Shown here: positions 46,224 through 56,147 of the stretch, piece by piece
Position numbering within the stretch: position 1 is the stretch's first letter
Layout: each line of letters begins with the position of its first letter
Source: a candidate division LCP-89 bacterium
GTDB lineage: Bacteria > Electryoneota > B3-LCP
DNA: 64,000 nt
Reading direction: 5' to 3'
Assembly (NCBI GenBank): GCA_025774555.1
Contig: JALGVT010000007.1
Span: 143,327 to 207,326 of the forward strand
Notes under the pieces: generated by a model
What the model saw: the letters and a program-made list of their open reading frames with translations, nothing else
Database searches by the model: none
Told to the model about the DNA's origin: nothing
Made by a program: the position numbers and the translations under genes

Positions 46224-48068
46224 ATGAGTGTTGAGGAAACACTGCAAAAGCGAAAAATACACCTTCTGACCGAAGAGGTCTTCAACAGGATCGCCGCTGG
46301 TGAGGTAGTAGAGCGACCCGCTTCGGTGCTGAAGGAGTTGATTGAGAACGCTCTGGATGCAGGCGCAACGTCGATTGACATAACTGTCACAAATGCGGGA
46401 CGAAGCGAGATTACCGTCAGTGATGACGGCTGCGGAATGAGCCGGGATGACCTGCTTCTCGCCTTCGAACGACATGCGACCAGCAAGGTTGAGAACGTCG
46501 GTGATCTGTTAGCTATACATACGCTCGGTTTTCGAGGCGAGGCGTTATCAGCTATCGCATCTGTCTCCCGTGTTGAGGCGGTAAGCCGCCTGCCGGAGAG
46601 CATCTCGGGTAACAGATTGAAGATCACAGGAGGCAGTGTTCAGGACGTCACTGACACAGGGTCACCCCAGGGCACCACTCTCTCGGTGCGCGATCTCTTC
46701 TTTAATACACCAGCAAGAAAGAAATTCCTCAAATCAAAAGGCGTCGAAAACGGACACCTGCTCGCAGTATTGAAGCGCTACGCGTTAGCTTACCCAGCCA
46801 TCCGCTGGTCTTATAATCAGGATGGTAAGAATATCTACCGTCTGCCGCCGGAATCGGGTGAAAACCGCCTGCTTGCCGTATTCAGCGAAGAGCTGGCTGG
46901 ACATATTTTACCGGTCATTTGCGAAGAAAGCAATACTCGATTGACAGGTTTCATCGGATCGGCTGAAATTGCGCGTAAATCGCGCGGAGATCAACACCTC
47001 TTCGTCAACCTGCGCTGGGTTCAGAACCGTCTTATAGGTCATGCCATAGCGTCCGGTTTTCATCACTTGATCGAAGATAAAAAATTCCCGTTCTACGTTC
47101 TTTTTCTCGACCTGCCGCCCGAAGAGGTGGACGTTAACGTCCACCCTGCCAAATCGGAAGTTAAATTCCGCAGAGAAAGTGAAATCTATAATTTCGTTCG
47201 CAGAGCCGTTCAAGAGACTTTACAAGGCGCAGGTATAGACGCATTCAGGGAAATGACCTTGAAGCCGGACGAGAATCTCAACAATATAACCGGCGAGATC
47301 ACACGGGAAACGTCTCAAGGGAATAACCGCGCCACAGCTTCCTTACCGCATAATTTTTCAACCTCACATTCCAGGCAAGGAGGCGGCGATTCCAGCCATG
47401 CTTTTTCTCCACAGGCATACCAATTGGTCTTCGGACAGAAGGAAACCGGATCAGAAACACCCGATTCAAGTCAAGCTGCAGATACGGCGGCGGGCGGCGG
47501 TGAACGAACTCAGGTGTACCAGTTCCATAACCGGTATATTGTCACCGAGATAAAGACCGGTATCGCCATCATAGACCAGCATGCCGCCCATGAACGAATT
47601 CTCTACGAAAAAGCGCTGCAGGCTTTAACAGGCAGCGCCATGCACGGTCAACAGCTCCTTTTTCCCAAGATTATAGAACTGGAGCCAGAGAAATCTGAAC
47701 AACTCAAAGAAGTATTGGATGAACTTCAGACTCTGGGTATCACCATCAGAGAGTTCGGAGAACGGAGCTTCGTATTGGAAGCGTTGCCGCCGGGAATAAA
47801 AGAGGGTTCTGACGAAGAAATCGTGCTGGAGATACTGAATGAATTGCAGGAACGCGGCGTTGCCAGAAATCCGGGTAACGACCAGATCGCGGCGGCATTT
47901 GCCTGCAAGGCGGCGGTAAAATTTGGGAAGAAACTGACCCTAAGCGAAATGAACGGTTTGATCGATCAACTCTTCGCTACTCAGTTTCCTTTCACCTGTC
48001 CGCATGGCAGACCGACGCTGCTGCAATTGACTCAGAGCGAACTGGAACGGCGCTTTGGCAGAGCATAG
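46224..48068 (+). CDS. mutL: DNA mismatch repair protein MutL (with endonuclease motif)
   Basis: 'IAAGEVVERPASVLKELIENALDAGATSIDI', 'GFRGEALSAIASVSRV', 'DQHAAHERILYE', 'CPHGRPTLLQL'. Confidence 0.96.
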   Translation: MSVEETLQKRKIHLLTEEVFNRIAAGEVVERPASVLKELIENALDAGATSIDITVTNAGRSEITVSDDGCGMSRDDLLLAFERHATSKVENVGDLLAIHTLGFRGEALSAIASVSRVEAVSRLPESISGNRLKITGGSVQDVTDTGSPQGTTLSVRDLFFNTPARKKFLKSKGVENGHLLAVLKRYALAYPAIRWSYNQDGKNIYRLPPESGENRLLAVFSEELAGHILPVICEESNTRLTGFIGSAEIARKSRGDQHLFVNLRWVQNRLIGHAIASGFHHLIEDKKFPFYVLFLDLPPEEVDVNVHPAKSEVKFRRESEIYNFVRRAVQETLQGAGIDAFREMTLKPDENLNNITGEITRETSQGNNRATASLPHNFSTSHSRQGGGDSSHAFSPQAYQLVFGQKETGSETPDSSQAADTAAGGGERTQVYQFHNRYIVTEIKTGIAIIDQHAAHERILYEKALQALTGSAMHGQQLLFPKIIELEPEKSEQLKEVLDELQTLGITIREFGERSFVLEALPPGIKEGSDEEIVLEILNELQERGVARNPGNDQIAAAFACKAAVKFGKKLTLSEMNGLIDQLFATQFPFTCPHGRPTLLQLTQSELERRFGRA

Positions 48069-49020
48069 CATGATAAAAGTACCATTTCTAGTCGGAGCGA
48101 CAGCATCGGGGAAAACCGACGCCGCTATTTTGATTGCTGAACCGATCAGCGCTGAAATCATCTCTGCGGATTCGCGGCAGATCTATAAAGGTATGGCGAT
48201 CGGCACAGCTCAACCGACGAATGAAGAGATGGAGCGGGTTCCTCATCATTTCGTCAACTGTCTTGATATTGATAAGACATTCAGCGCCGGTGAATACGGC
48301 AGACAGGCGCGGAGAAAGATCGAAGAGCTTCAGGATAAGGGCATCGATCCTTATATTGTGGGCGGATCGGGGCTCTATGTGTCTGCTCTGGCAGATGATT
48401 TCTTCGAGGGACCATCCGCTGATCCGGAAATACGGGAACGCTTGAAGGAGATTGCTGATAGAGAAGGTGTTGGGAAACTCTTCGAAAAGCTGCAAGAGGT
48501 TGATCCGGTGAGCGCCGAGAATATCATGCCGTCGGATTACCGGCGGATCGAGCGGGCATTGGAGATCTATCAGTTAACAGGCATTCCGATCAGCGAGGCG
48601 CGAAAGCAGAAATCGAATCCTCCTCCCTACCAGCCGGCAATGATAGGACTGAAATGGGACAGAGAGGTTTTATACGACCGTATCAACAGCCGCTGTCTGC
48701 AGATGCTGGAACAGGGATTAATCGAGGAAGTCAAATCGCTCACCAAGGGATTGGACATTGAAGCCCCGGATTTCTTTGACAAATATAACGCCTTGAACAG
48801 CGTCGGTTACGCGGAAGTTATAAACCATCTGCGGGGCGAATACGATTATGATGAGATGGTTCGCTTGATCCAGCGCAACACCCGCCGCTTCGCCAAGCGG
48901 CAGATATCCTGGTTCGGCAGGGATTCAAGAATTCAGTGGGTAGAATTGACCGCGGACGGTTTCACTGAAGAGGCGGCATTCCGAATAATAGACATTCTCC
49001 ATACAGAAGATATTTTATAG
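48055..49020 (+). CDS. miaA: tRNA dimethylallyltransferase
   Basis: 'LVGATASGKTDAAILIAE', 'ISADSRQIYKGMAIGTAQPT', 'RRFAKRQISWFGRD'. Confidence 0.96.
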   Translation: MAEHSMIKVPFLVGATASGKTDAAILIAEPISAEIISADSRQIYKGMAIGTAQPTNEEMERVPHHFVNCLDIDKTFSAGEYGRQARRKIEELQDKGIDPYIVGGSGLYVSALADDFFEGPSADPEIRERLKEIADREGVGKLFEKLQEVDPVSAENIMPSDYRRIERALEIYQLTGIPISEARKQKSNPPPYQPAMIGLKWDREVLYDRINSRCLQMLEQGLIEEVKSLTKGLDIEAPDFFDKYNALNSVGYAEVINHLRGEYDYDEMVRLIQRNTRRFAKRQISWFGRDSRIQWVELTADGFTEEAAFRIIDILHTEDIL

Positions 49021-49038
49021 TCATACCGCATACTTAGA

Positions 49039-49962
49039 ATGAATGACAGTTACAACAATATGTGCGGCAGCTTTATCTCACGCCGTCAATTCCTGACAAC
49101 CGCAGCGGCGGGCAGCGCCGCGATGTTACTGCCCTGGAAATTAGGGGCGGATGAAACAGCCAAAACCACGCTTGTCCTTATCAGGGGCGGATCGCCTGAA
49201 GAGTCGCTGAATGCAGCATTGAATGCACTGGGGGGCTTGTCTCAATTTGCTCCTGCCGGGAAGAAAGTTGTAATCAAGCCGAATATCGGCTGGGACCGGA
49301 TGCCTTCGCAGGGCGCCAACACCGATCCCGAACTGGTTGCTGCAACGGTGCGGGCTTTCAAGCGGACGGATGCGAAAGTGGCAGTCTTCGACAATACCTG
49401 CAATACAGCACATAGATGCTACCGGCGTTCCGGCATTGAAGAGGCAGCCAAAGAGGCTGGAGCGGACGTGTCATTCATGCACGAGAAGCGATATGACGCC
49501 ATTGATCTTCCAGGCGGCGCTATATTGAACAAGTGGCTCATCTATCGCGATTACCTGAAGGCGGATTTGCGCGTCAATCTGCCCATTCTGAAGCATCACA
49601 GTTTAGCCGGCATTTCGATGGGATTAAAGAATCTGATGGGCGTTATGGGGGGATCGAGAGCTTCCATACACAAGGATTTCAATCAGAAATTGATCGACGT
49701 TACGACGCACATCCTGCCGGAATTGACCATCCTTGACGCACGCCGCGTTTTAAGACGTAACGGACCGCAGGGCGGCAATCCAGAGGACGTTGAGAAGATG
49801 AACTGCCTGATTGCCGGATTCGACCCGGTTGCAGTCGATGCTGAAGGGGCACGTCTATTCGGTTCTGATCCGCTTTCGCTGGGTTATCTCGCAGAAGCCG
49901 AACGCAGAGGATTGGGCACGATAGAGAGACCGGCAGGATTCAGAGAGATAAAGCTGGGATGA
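49039..49962 (+). CDS. DUF362 domain protein with Tat-like signal
   Basis: 'SRRQFLTTAAAGSAAMLLPW' twin-arginine; 'VVIKPNIGWDRMPSQGANTDPELVAATVRAFK...LMGVMGGSRASIHKDF'. Confidence 0.88.
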   Translation: MNDSYNNMCGSFISRRQFLTTAAAGSAAMLLPWKLGADETAKTTLVLIRGGSPEESLNAALNALGGLSQFAPAGKKVVIKPNIGWDRMPSQGANTDPELVAATVRAFKRTDAKVAVFDNTCNTAHRCYRRSGIEEAAKEAGADVSFMHEKRYDAIDLPGGAILNKWLIYRDYLKADLRVNLPILKHHSLAGISMGLKNLMGVMGGSRASIHKDFNQKLIDVTTHILPELTILDARRVLRRNGPQGGNPEDVEKMNCLIAGFDPVAVDAEGARLFGSDPLSLGYLAEAERRGLGTIERPAGFREIKLG

Positions 49963-49984
49963 TGACCTTAACCATACAGCATTT

Positions 49985-51490
49985 ATGAAGCAACCGAAAG
50001 CGATTCAGATACGCCGAGTCAGTCAGATTGTCTTTCTGCTGATTTTTCTGGTCCTCTTTCTCCAGACCAAGGATCCTCTTCGCATTGCATTCCCACCTGA
50101 TTTTCTCTTACGGATAGATCCTCTGGCTGGATTAATCACCTCTTTAGCTTCAAGAACGATAATCACCGCTTTCTGGCCCGCTATAATTGTATTAGCGCTC
50201 GCGTTTTTACTGGGCAAAAGCTTATGCGGCTGGGTCTGCCCTCTCGGCACCAGCCTTGACATCTGGAACAGAATCATGCCTGCGGGCAGAAGGCGCGGCG
50301 ACCGCCGCTGGAAATACGCTATCCTTTTCGGCATTATGCTGCTCTCGCTGTTATCCGTTCAGGCAGCATGGCTTTTCGATCCGCTGGTTATATTCACGAG
50401 AACCCTGTCGTTATCTCTCTATCCGCTCTCCGTCTGGGGAATCAACAGTCTGTTAAATGCCGGTTTAGATATCGGCTTTTTAGAAGGAATCGCTCTGTGG
50501 TTCTGGGATCTTCTTCAGGGATGGTTTCTGCCCTTAAATCAACTCCAGACAGCTCTGCTCTTCACAACACTGGTCGTCTTTGCGGCAATTCTCCTGCTCG
50601 ACCGGTTCGGGCGCAGAACCTGGTGCCGAGTGCTCTGTCCACTGGGAGCGCTGTTGGGATTGATTGGTCACATCTCGCCATTCGGGCGTTTGATCAAAGG
50701 TGAATGCACGGAGTGCACGCTTTGTGAGGCTAATTGCAGGATGGACGCTATAGACAAGGACGATTTTACGAAAACGCGCAGGTCGGAATGTATTCTTTGT
50801 ATGGAATGTTCTCAAGCCTGCACGGAAGAAGCAACAAGCTTCCGTTGGGGAAAGCAGGAAGGCGGTCAGGACAGCCTGGACATCACGCGCCGCAAGGCAT
50901 TGGGAGTCATGGGAACGTCTATCCTGTTCGCCGGCGTCTGGCAGACACAGTTGAAAAATCGAAGCGCTGATGGGTACTTAATCAGACCTCCGGGAGCGGT
51001 TGAGGAAGACAAATTCCTGGATCTCTGCCTGCGCTGTGAACAGTGCGTAAAAGCCTGTTCTTCAACAGGAGGATGCCTGCAGCCGTCCGGAACGGAGTAC
51101 GGCTGGTCGGGATTCTGGACGCCGCGTGCCCGCATGCGTGAAGGATACTGCGAATATTCCTGTACGCTATGCGGTCAAGTCTGTCCTTCCGGCGCGATTC
51201 AACCTTTGACGGAAGAAGAGAAGCATAAAACCGTTATCGGCATAGCCTATATAGACCGAGTGCGCTGCATACCCTGGGCTACCGGCGAGGATTGCATCGT
51301 TTGCGAAGAACACTGCCCCACACCGGAAAAAGCGATCAAGTTCAAAACCGCTGAGGATGGATCGCCGACCAAACTCCCCTACGTCGATGCTGAATTATGT
51401 ATCGGCTGCGGCATCTGTGAGAACAAATGCCCGGTCGCCGGTCCATCTGCCATACTGGTGATGAAAAAAACCGCAGACAGCCTGTTCTAA
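49985..51490 (+). CDS. NapH/NapG-like polyferredoxin: membrane 4Fe-4S protein fused to a second 4Fe-4S block
   Basis: 'LCGWVCPLGTSLDIWNR', 'WCRVLCPLGALLGLIG', 'CTECTLCEANCR', 'CILCMECSQACTEEA', then 'RRKALGVMGTSILFAGV' and 'CLRCEQCVKACSSTGGCLQP', 'CTLCGQVCPSGAI', 'CIGCGICENKCPV'. Confidence 0.92.
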   Translation: MKQPKAIQIRRVSQIVFLLIFLVLFLQTKDPLRIAFPPDFLLRIDPLAGLITSLASRTIITAFWPAIIVLALAFLLGKSLCGWVCPLGTSLDIWNRIMPAGRRRGDRRWKYAILFGIMLLSLLSVQAAWLFDPLVIFTRTLSLSLYPLSVWGINSLLNAGLDIGFLEGIALWFWDLLQGWFLPLNQLQTALLFTTLVVFAAILLLDRFGRRTWCRVLCPLGALLGLIGHISPFGRLIKGECTECTLCEANCRMDAIDKDDFTKTRRSECILCMECSQACTEEATSFRWGKQEGGQDSLDITRRKALGVMGTSILFAGVWQTQLKNRSADGYLIRPPGAVEEDKFLDLCLRCEQCVKACSSTGGCLQPSGTEYGWSGFWTPRARMREGYCEYSCTLCGQVCPSGAIQPLTEEEKHKTVIGIAYIDRVRCIPWATGEDCIVCEEHCPTPEKAIKFKTAEDGSPTKLPYVDAELCIGCGICENKCPVAGPSAILVMKKTADSLF

Positions 51491-51520
51491 TTATATCTGT
51501 CCGCTCCAATTCTCTGTATT

Positions 51521-51541
51521 GATTGGAATAATTCTTGCATT
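51521..51541 (+). promoter_or_regulatory. Weak candidate sigma-54 promoter upstream of the Ig-like lipoprotein
   Basis: GATTGGAATAATTCTTGCATT: GG-N10-GC with good -12 TTGCA but a divergent -24 (TGGAAT). Confidence 0.3.
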
Positions 51542-51718
51542 TAGTTGATAGATTGATTATATTTCATAAATTCAATCAGCATCCAACTTACAGCCAATTG
51601 AATACACAATTGTAAACCTTCATTACAACCTGCTGATAATAATAAAAATAAAAATAGAAGCATTCCTGATTAGGGATTTTTGATGATCTACTCCCACAAG
51701 AGTATCATCGGAGGCATT

Positions 51719-54700
51719 ATGAAACATTTGCGCAATCTTGCAATTATTCTGCTCATGACGTCTATCGCATTCATGGCGATGAACTGTGAACAGAAATCCT
51801 CAACTGGCCCAGGAGACACTCAGGCGACTGTCTATATCGGTGAAATTATACTCTCCGCCGCTCCTGATGAATTGTATGCGGTTCAGGGATATGCGGTAAC
51901 ATCGCAAATCACTGCAACTGTCACTGATACGGCTGGCACCGCGCTCTCGGGGATCCTGGTTGAGTTCAGCACCCCACAGTTCGGTTCGATATCGGCAACG
52001 CAAGACACCACCGACGAAAACGGTTTTGTCTCTGTGACCTTCAATTCTCAGGGTGAATTTGGAACCGCAACCATCACCGCCTCAGTGACTTCTGGCGGCG
52101 CGGTCTTCCAGAATTCAATTAACATTTTCGTTAATGAGCTAACCGGACTTGCACACGACATCACGCTGTCCTTAGAACCCAACATGGTTTATCTTGCCGA
52201 GGAAGGATCGGATTCTTTAAAAGCGACCGTCCGCGTCATGGACTCGCTGAACGTCGGTATTCCTGGCATTCACGTCAGTTTGAGCACGACTCTGGGCGTT
52301 ATATCCTATGCAGACACCACCAACGCCACTGGAACCGTCGTTTCCTACCTGAACACTAATGAGGAGTTCGGGCTGGGCGTTGTCACCGCCTCTGTTTTCA
52401 CAGCACTCGAACCACCGGATACGAGCGAAGGCATCGGCTCCGGACCATCGATTTCTGGTGATAAGGAATCGGAATGGCAGTTAGATGACCAGTATATAAT
52501 CACTGCCGTTGACACTTTCTGGGTACTTTCCATTTCCAACCAGATCAGCGGCATTTCCGTCAGTTCATCTCCGCAGACGATCTACGTGGCGCCCAATGAT
52601 ATCGGCACCGCCACCATTCGCGCCACGGTGGTCGATGAAGATAACGTCGGTATCCCCGGTGTACCCATCGGCTTCTCTACCAGCAGCGGCGTTCTGACCG
52701 CGGGCACGGGCGTAACAGATTCAACCGGAAGTCTGGCGATCACCTTCTACTCAACTGCAAATAATTATGACGAAGCGACGATCACCGCAACGATCGGAGA
52801 TTTCTCAGATCAGTGCACCGTAAAGGTTGAGCCAACGTCTTCAGCAAGCGGCACGGTGCAACTCGTTTCCGACACCTACTTGATCTACGCCGACATGGGC
52901 ATCACCAAAGCTGAAATCACCGCTTTACTCAAAGATGCAGACAATCAGGTGATCGCCAATTCCTTGGTGATCTTTACATCGAATTACGGCACCGTCAATT
53001 CCCCGGTGATGACCGATTCTACAGGTCAGGCACATGCCATCTTCCAGGACGTCGGTGAACAGAGTTACCCGGATTCAGCTATCATTATCGCCAAGTACCC
53101 CGAACTGGCTATCGCCGATACGATTGGAATCATGATCGCGCCGGCTCTGGGCGTCGATCATATAAACCTGAACTCAGCAACCATCACGATGAAAGCTAAC
53201 GGAATCGATTCATCCAAGATAGACGCCACCGTGTATCTTGAAAATGGGACTTATGCGCCGGCAGGAACGGGTGTGAATTTCCTCGTCAGCGGCGATGCTC
53301 TCGGCAGGTTTATTCCAGCGTTGGCTTACGTAACCGAGAACGGTATGGCGTCAACGGTCTATCAGGCGGGTTCGAGCACTGGTATTGACACCCTCAGAGC
53401 AGAAGTTGAAGGGATTTATTCCAATCCGATCGCCATGCAGCTTGTCGCGGGTGCCGTAGCTAATATATCCGTTGTTGCCGATACGGCTTTCATTTTTGTG
53501 AACAGCCTTGAATCGATTTTAATTTCAGCAACCGTAACCGATTCAACAGGGAATCCTGTCGCAGATATGACTCCAGTAAATTTCTCGGTTGACCTTGGCA
53601 CTGTTGCCCCAGTAGCTGCGGGCACTTTCGATGGGGTAGCCACAACACAACTGTCGTCCGGCACAAACGCGGGTCCTGCATACGTCATAGCCAGTTCAGG
53701 CTTGGTAATGGATTCCACGCTGGTCACTTTCCTGCCAACCGGTCCCGGCATGATCGGCTTGAGCGCTCAATTCCCTTCGATCAATGTACAAGGAACCGGG
53801 GGCACCTATCAGACCGAAATCTATGCTTTCGTCACTGACGCTTCCGGGAATGCTGTCAGCAACCAAATATATGTGCACTTTGAGATTATGAATGGCGGCT
53901 TCCCTGGCGGCGGCGTCAATCTCAACAATGAGGGTCTTTCAGACTCAACAATCACCACCGGCGGCACTGCCACGGTCGTACTGAACGCTGGCGTTAATTC
54001 CGGTCCCGTCACCATCAAAGCCTGGACTTATGATGAAGAGGATCCACCTAATGAGATCTGGGCACAGGCTTCATTGGTCACCATCGCTGCAGGTCCTCCG
54101 GATCACATGCAACTGTCGCTGGATGCAGGAGACGGAATCAACATGGCGGGCGGCGGTATATGGCAGCTCCAGGTTTCCGCTGAAGTAATGGATATCCACA
54201 ATAACCCGGTGGTTGACAGCACATCAGTTCACTTTATTGTATCACCGGATACTTCTGCCGATGTCATCGGTGACGCGGTTACTGGAAACGAAAACTGGAA
54301 CGGCGAGACTTATACGGGTATCGCATTTTCGACTCTAAGTTACGGCAGCCAGCATACTTACGACTTGATAGACCTTTTTGTCTATACTGTTGTCGAGGGC
54401 GATACTGTCGGGGATAATCTAACTTACCCGCTGCCGCTGGCGCAGGGCAATCTTGAGCTGTCCATCATGCCTATAGCATGGAACTTCGACAACCCGCCTC
54501 CGGGACAGCCCGGCGACCCGGCTAAGATGAAATGCGACGCCTATCTCACGGACGGTTATGGCAATCCGATCAACAACGGTTTGATCAGGTTCCATTCTCC
54601 CAAGGGGCAGGGATTCTGGAATGAATATGGAACCATTCCAATCGCCGGTTCATGGGAAAAATACACCGGTCCAGGCGGATTCTTAGGACCGCCGCCTGAA

Positions 54701-54910
54701 CCTTACGATTCGACCGGTTGGGCGACGATCTGGCTGATTACCACTTTCCCACAAGCATTCCCGGATCCGACGTCTATACAAACTACAGCGCAGGTTTATT
54801 GTGAGGTGTTAGGAGAGGATCTTAACTCAGACCCAATCACAGTAACGTTTATACACGACGCCGATGCGCTTCCTCCGGAAGATGATAAACTTCTCGGAAC
54901 CAGAGAATAA
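51719..54910 (+). CDS. Large Ig-like (Big_1/invasin-type) repeat lipoprotein
   Basis: 'MKHLRNLAIILLMTSIAFMAMNCEQKSST' lipobox; repeated 'ITATVTDTAGTALSGILVEFSTPQFGSISATQDTTDENGFVSVTFNS' type modules. Confidence 0.85.
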   Translation: MKHLRNLAIILLMTSIAFMAMNCEQKSSTGPGDTQATVYIGEIILSAAPDELYAVQGYAVTSQITATVTDTAGTALSGILVEFSTPQFGSISATQDTTDENGFVSVTFNSQGEFGTATITASVTSGGAVFQNSINIFVNELTGLAHDITLSLEPNMVYLAEEGSDSLKATVRVMDSLNVGIPGIHVSLSTTLGVISYADTTNATGTVVSYLNTNEEFGLGVVTASVFTALEPPDTSEGIGSGPSISGDKESEWQLDDQYIITAVDTFWVLSISNQISGISVSSSPQTIYVAPNDIGTATIRATVVDEDNVGIPGVPIGFSTSSGVLTAGTGVTDSTGSLAITFYSTANNYDEATITATIGDFSDQCTVKVEPTSSASGTVQLVSDTYLIYADMGITKAEITALLKDADNQVIANSLVIFTSNYGTVNSPVMTDSTGQAHAIFQDVGEQSYPDSAIIIAKYPELAIADTIGIMIAPALGVDHINLNSATITMKANGIDSSKIDATVYLENGTYAPAGTGVNFLVSGDALGRFIPALAYVTENGMASTVYQAGSSTGIDTLRAEVEGIYSNPIAMQLVAGAVANISVVADTAFIFVNSLESILISATVTDSTGNPVADMTPVNFSVDLGTVAPVAAGTFDGVATTQLSSGTNAGPAYVIASSGLVMDSTLVTFLPTGPGMIGLSAQFPSINVQGTGGTYQTEIYAFVTDASGNAVSNQIYVHFEIMNGGFPGGGVNLNNEGLSDSTITTGGTATVVLNAGVNSGPVTIKAWTYDEEDPPNEIWAQASLVTIAAGPPDHMQLSLDAGDGINMAGGGIWQLQVSAEVMDIHNNPVVDSTSVHFIVSPDTSADVIGDAVTGNENWNGETYTGIAFSTLSYGSQHTYDLIDLFVYTVVEGDTVGDNLTYPLPLAQGNLELSIMPIAWNFDNPPPGQPGDPAKMKCDAYLTDGYGNPINNGLIRFHSPKGQGFWNEYGTIPIAGSWEKYTGPGGFLGPPPEPYDSTGWATIWLITTFPQAFPDPTSIQTTAQVYCEVLGEDLNSDPITVTFIHDADALPPEDDKLLGTRE

Positions 54911-54932
54911 CCGCATTAAGATACAGGCACAC

Positions 54933-54966
54933 AAAAGGCGTCAATGCAGCAGCATTGACGCCTTTT
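54933..54966 (+). terminator. Perfect hairpin AAAAGGCGTCAATGC-AGCA-GCATTGACGCCTTTT
   Basis: 15-bp perfect stem with 4-nt loop ending in TTTT, about 20 nt after the stop codon of the Ig-like lipoprotein. Confidence 0.8.
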
Positions 54967-55045
54967 GATCTCACACCGTCAGGATCCGTGGAGTTCCATT
55001 CATGGTAGCCACGGGTGGAAACCTGTGGAAAGCGAATAAAAAATA

Positions 55046-55219
55046 CCCACAGCAAAGCTGTGGGACACCGTGGCAAGGGGCTGCAGCCCCTTGTTATAAC
55101 ATGCTTCGAGCGCGACAAGTCGAGACCAGAAGCATGCCACCCGTCGTGGAACGTCGGGGCAATCCCACCCGGGAATAGAATTCCCAGGCTATTTTCCTTC
55201 AGTCCCGCTTTGGCGGGAC
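55046..55219. repeat. Array of five short palindromes/hairpins
   Basis: CCCACAGCAAAGCTGTGGG (55046-55064), AAGGGGCTGCAGCCCCTT (55075-55092), CATGCTTC...GAAGCATG (55100-55136), GGGAATAGAATTCCC (55171-55185), GTCCCGCTTTGGCGGGAC (55202-55219). Confidence 0.75.
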
Positions 55220-55256
55220 GAAAATAAAACAGCTATAAGAATAACCTCAGTATTTT

Positions 55257-56147
55257 CTATTTCTTCTCCGGCGGTGAAGTCTTCCATCTTCGGTGCATCC
55301 AGAACCACTGTTCGGGATGACGGCGAATAGCTTCTTCCAACCGCGTCGTGAAACGCTGAGTCAACTCGAAGATCGCCTCTTCCCTATCTTCCGGCAGATC
55401 GTCCATAGGAATGAATTCCATAATAATCTTCAGTCTCTCATTTTTACGCCGGAAGCATTCCGCGAAGATCAAGGCGGCGCCGGTTCTCAATGCGAACATC
55501 GCCGCGCCTTTGGGCGTGGATGCGGGACGATTGAAAAACTGTACAAATACGCCGGCTTCATGAGCGTCCTGATCAGACATAATCGCGATGATCCGATTTT
55601 CCCGCAACGCCTTTATTACGCCTTTGACGGCATCCCGCTTTTTAATGATGCGAATACCAACTCCGCCCCGATATTCATCTATTAACGCTTCGACGCGCTT
55701 GTTCTGCTGTCCCGTCACAATGTATGATATCGGATAGCCTTTCACTGCGGCTGCCGCACCCTTCAATTCCCAGATACCGAAGTGCCCTGAAACCACAACG
55801 CCGCCTTTGCCTCGTCTCTGCGCCTCATCAAAAACGTCCCAGTTGTCGTTCTCAACCAGTTTATCGACGTTCCCCGGGTTCAGCAGCGGCAGACGTGTGA
55901 ATTCGCAGACTAACGCTCCGAAATGGCGGTAACAGGCGCGCGCTGTGGATTCAATTTTTGTTCTGTCCCATTCTGGGAAAGCCTGCGTCAGGTTGTCAAT
56001 CGTTACTTCGCGCCTGATGCCGATGCGATATGCCAGTCCGCCTAAAGATTCTCCCAGCCGCAGACTGGTTTGATGCGGCAGCGTCCTCAACAGAAATGCC
56101 AGCGATTTAAGACCGAATGCTTCTATATCTTGACGCCACTTTTTCAT
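55257..56147 (-). CDS. LpxL/HtrB-type lysophospholipid (lipid A) acyltransferase
   Basis: 'RREVTIDNLTQAFPEWDRTKIESTARACYRHFG', 'GKGGVVVSGHFGIWELKGAAAAVKGYPISYIV', 'IIAIMSDQDAHEAGVFVQFFNRPASTPKGAAMFALRTGAALI', 'HPEQWFWMHRRWKT'. Confidence 0.93.
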   Translation of the reverse strand: MKKWRQDIEAFGLKSLAFLLRTLPHQTSLRLGESLGGLAYRIGIRREVTIDNLTQAFPEWDRTKIESTARACYRHFGALVCEFTRLPLLNPGNVDKLVENDNWDVFDEAQRRGKGGVVVSGHFGIWELKGAAAAVKGYPISYIVTGQQNKRVEALIDEYRGGVGIRIIKKRDAVKGVIKALRENRIIAIMSDQDAHEAGVFVQFFNRPASTPKGAAMFALRTGAALIFAECFRRKNERLKIIMEFIPMDDLPEDREEAIFELTQRFTTRLEEAIRRHPEQWFWMHRRWKTSPPEKK

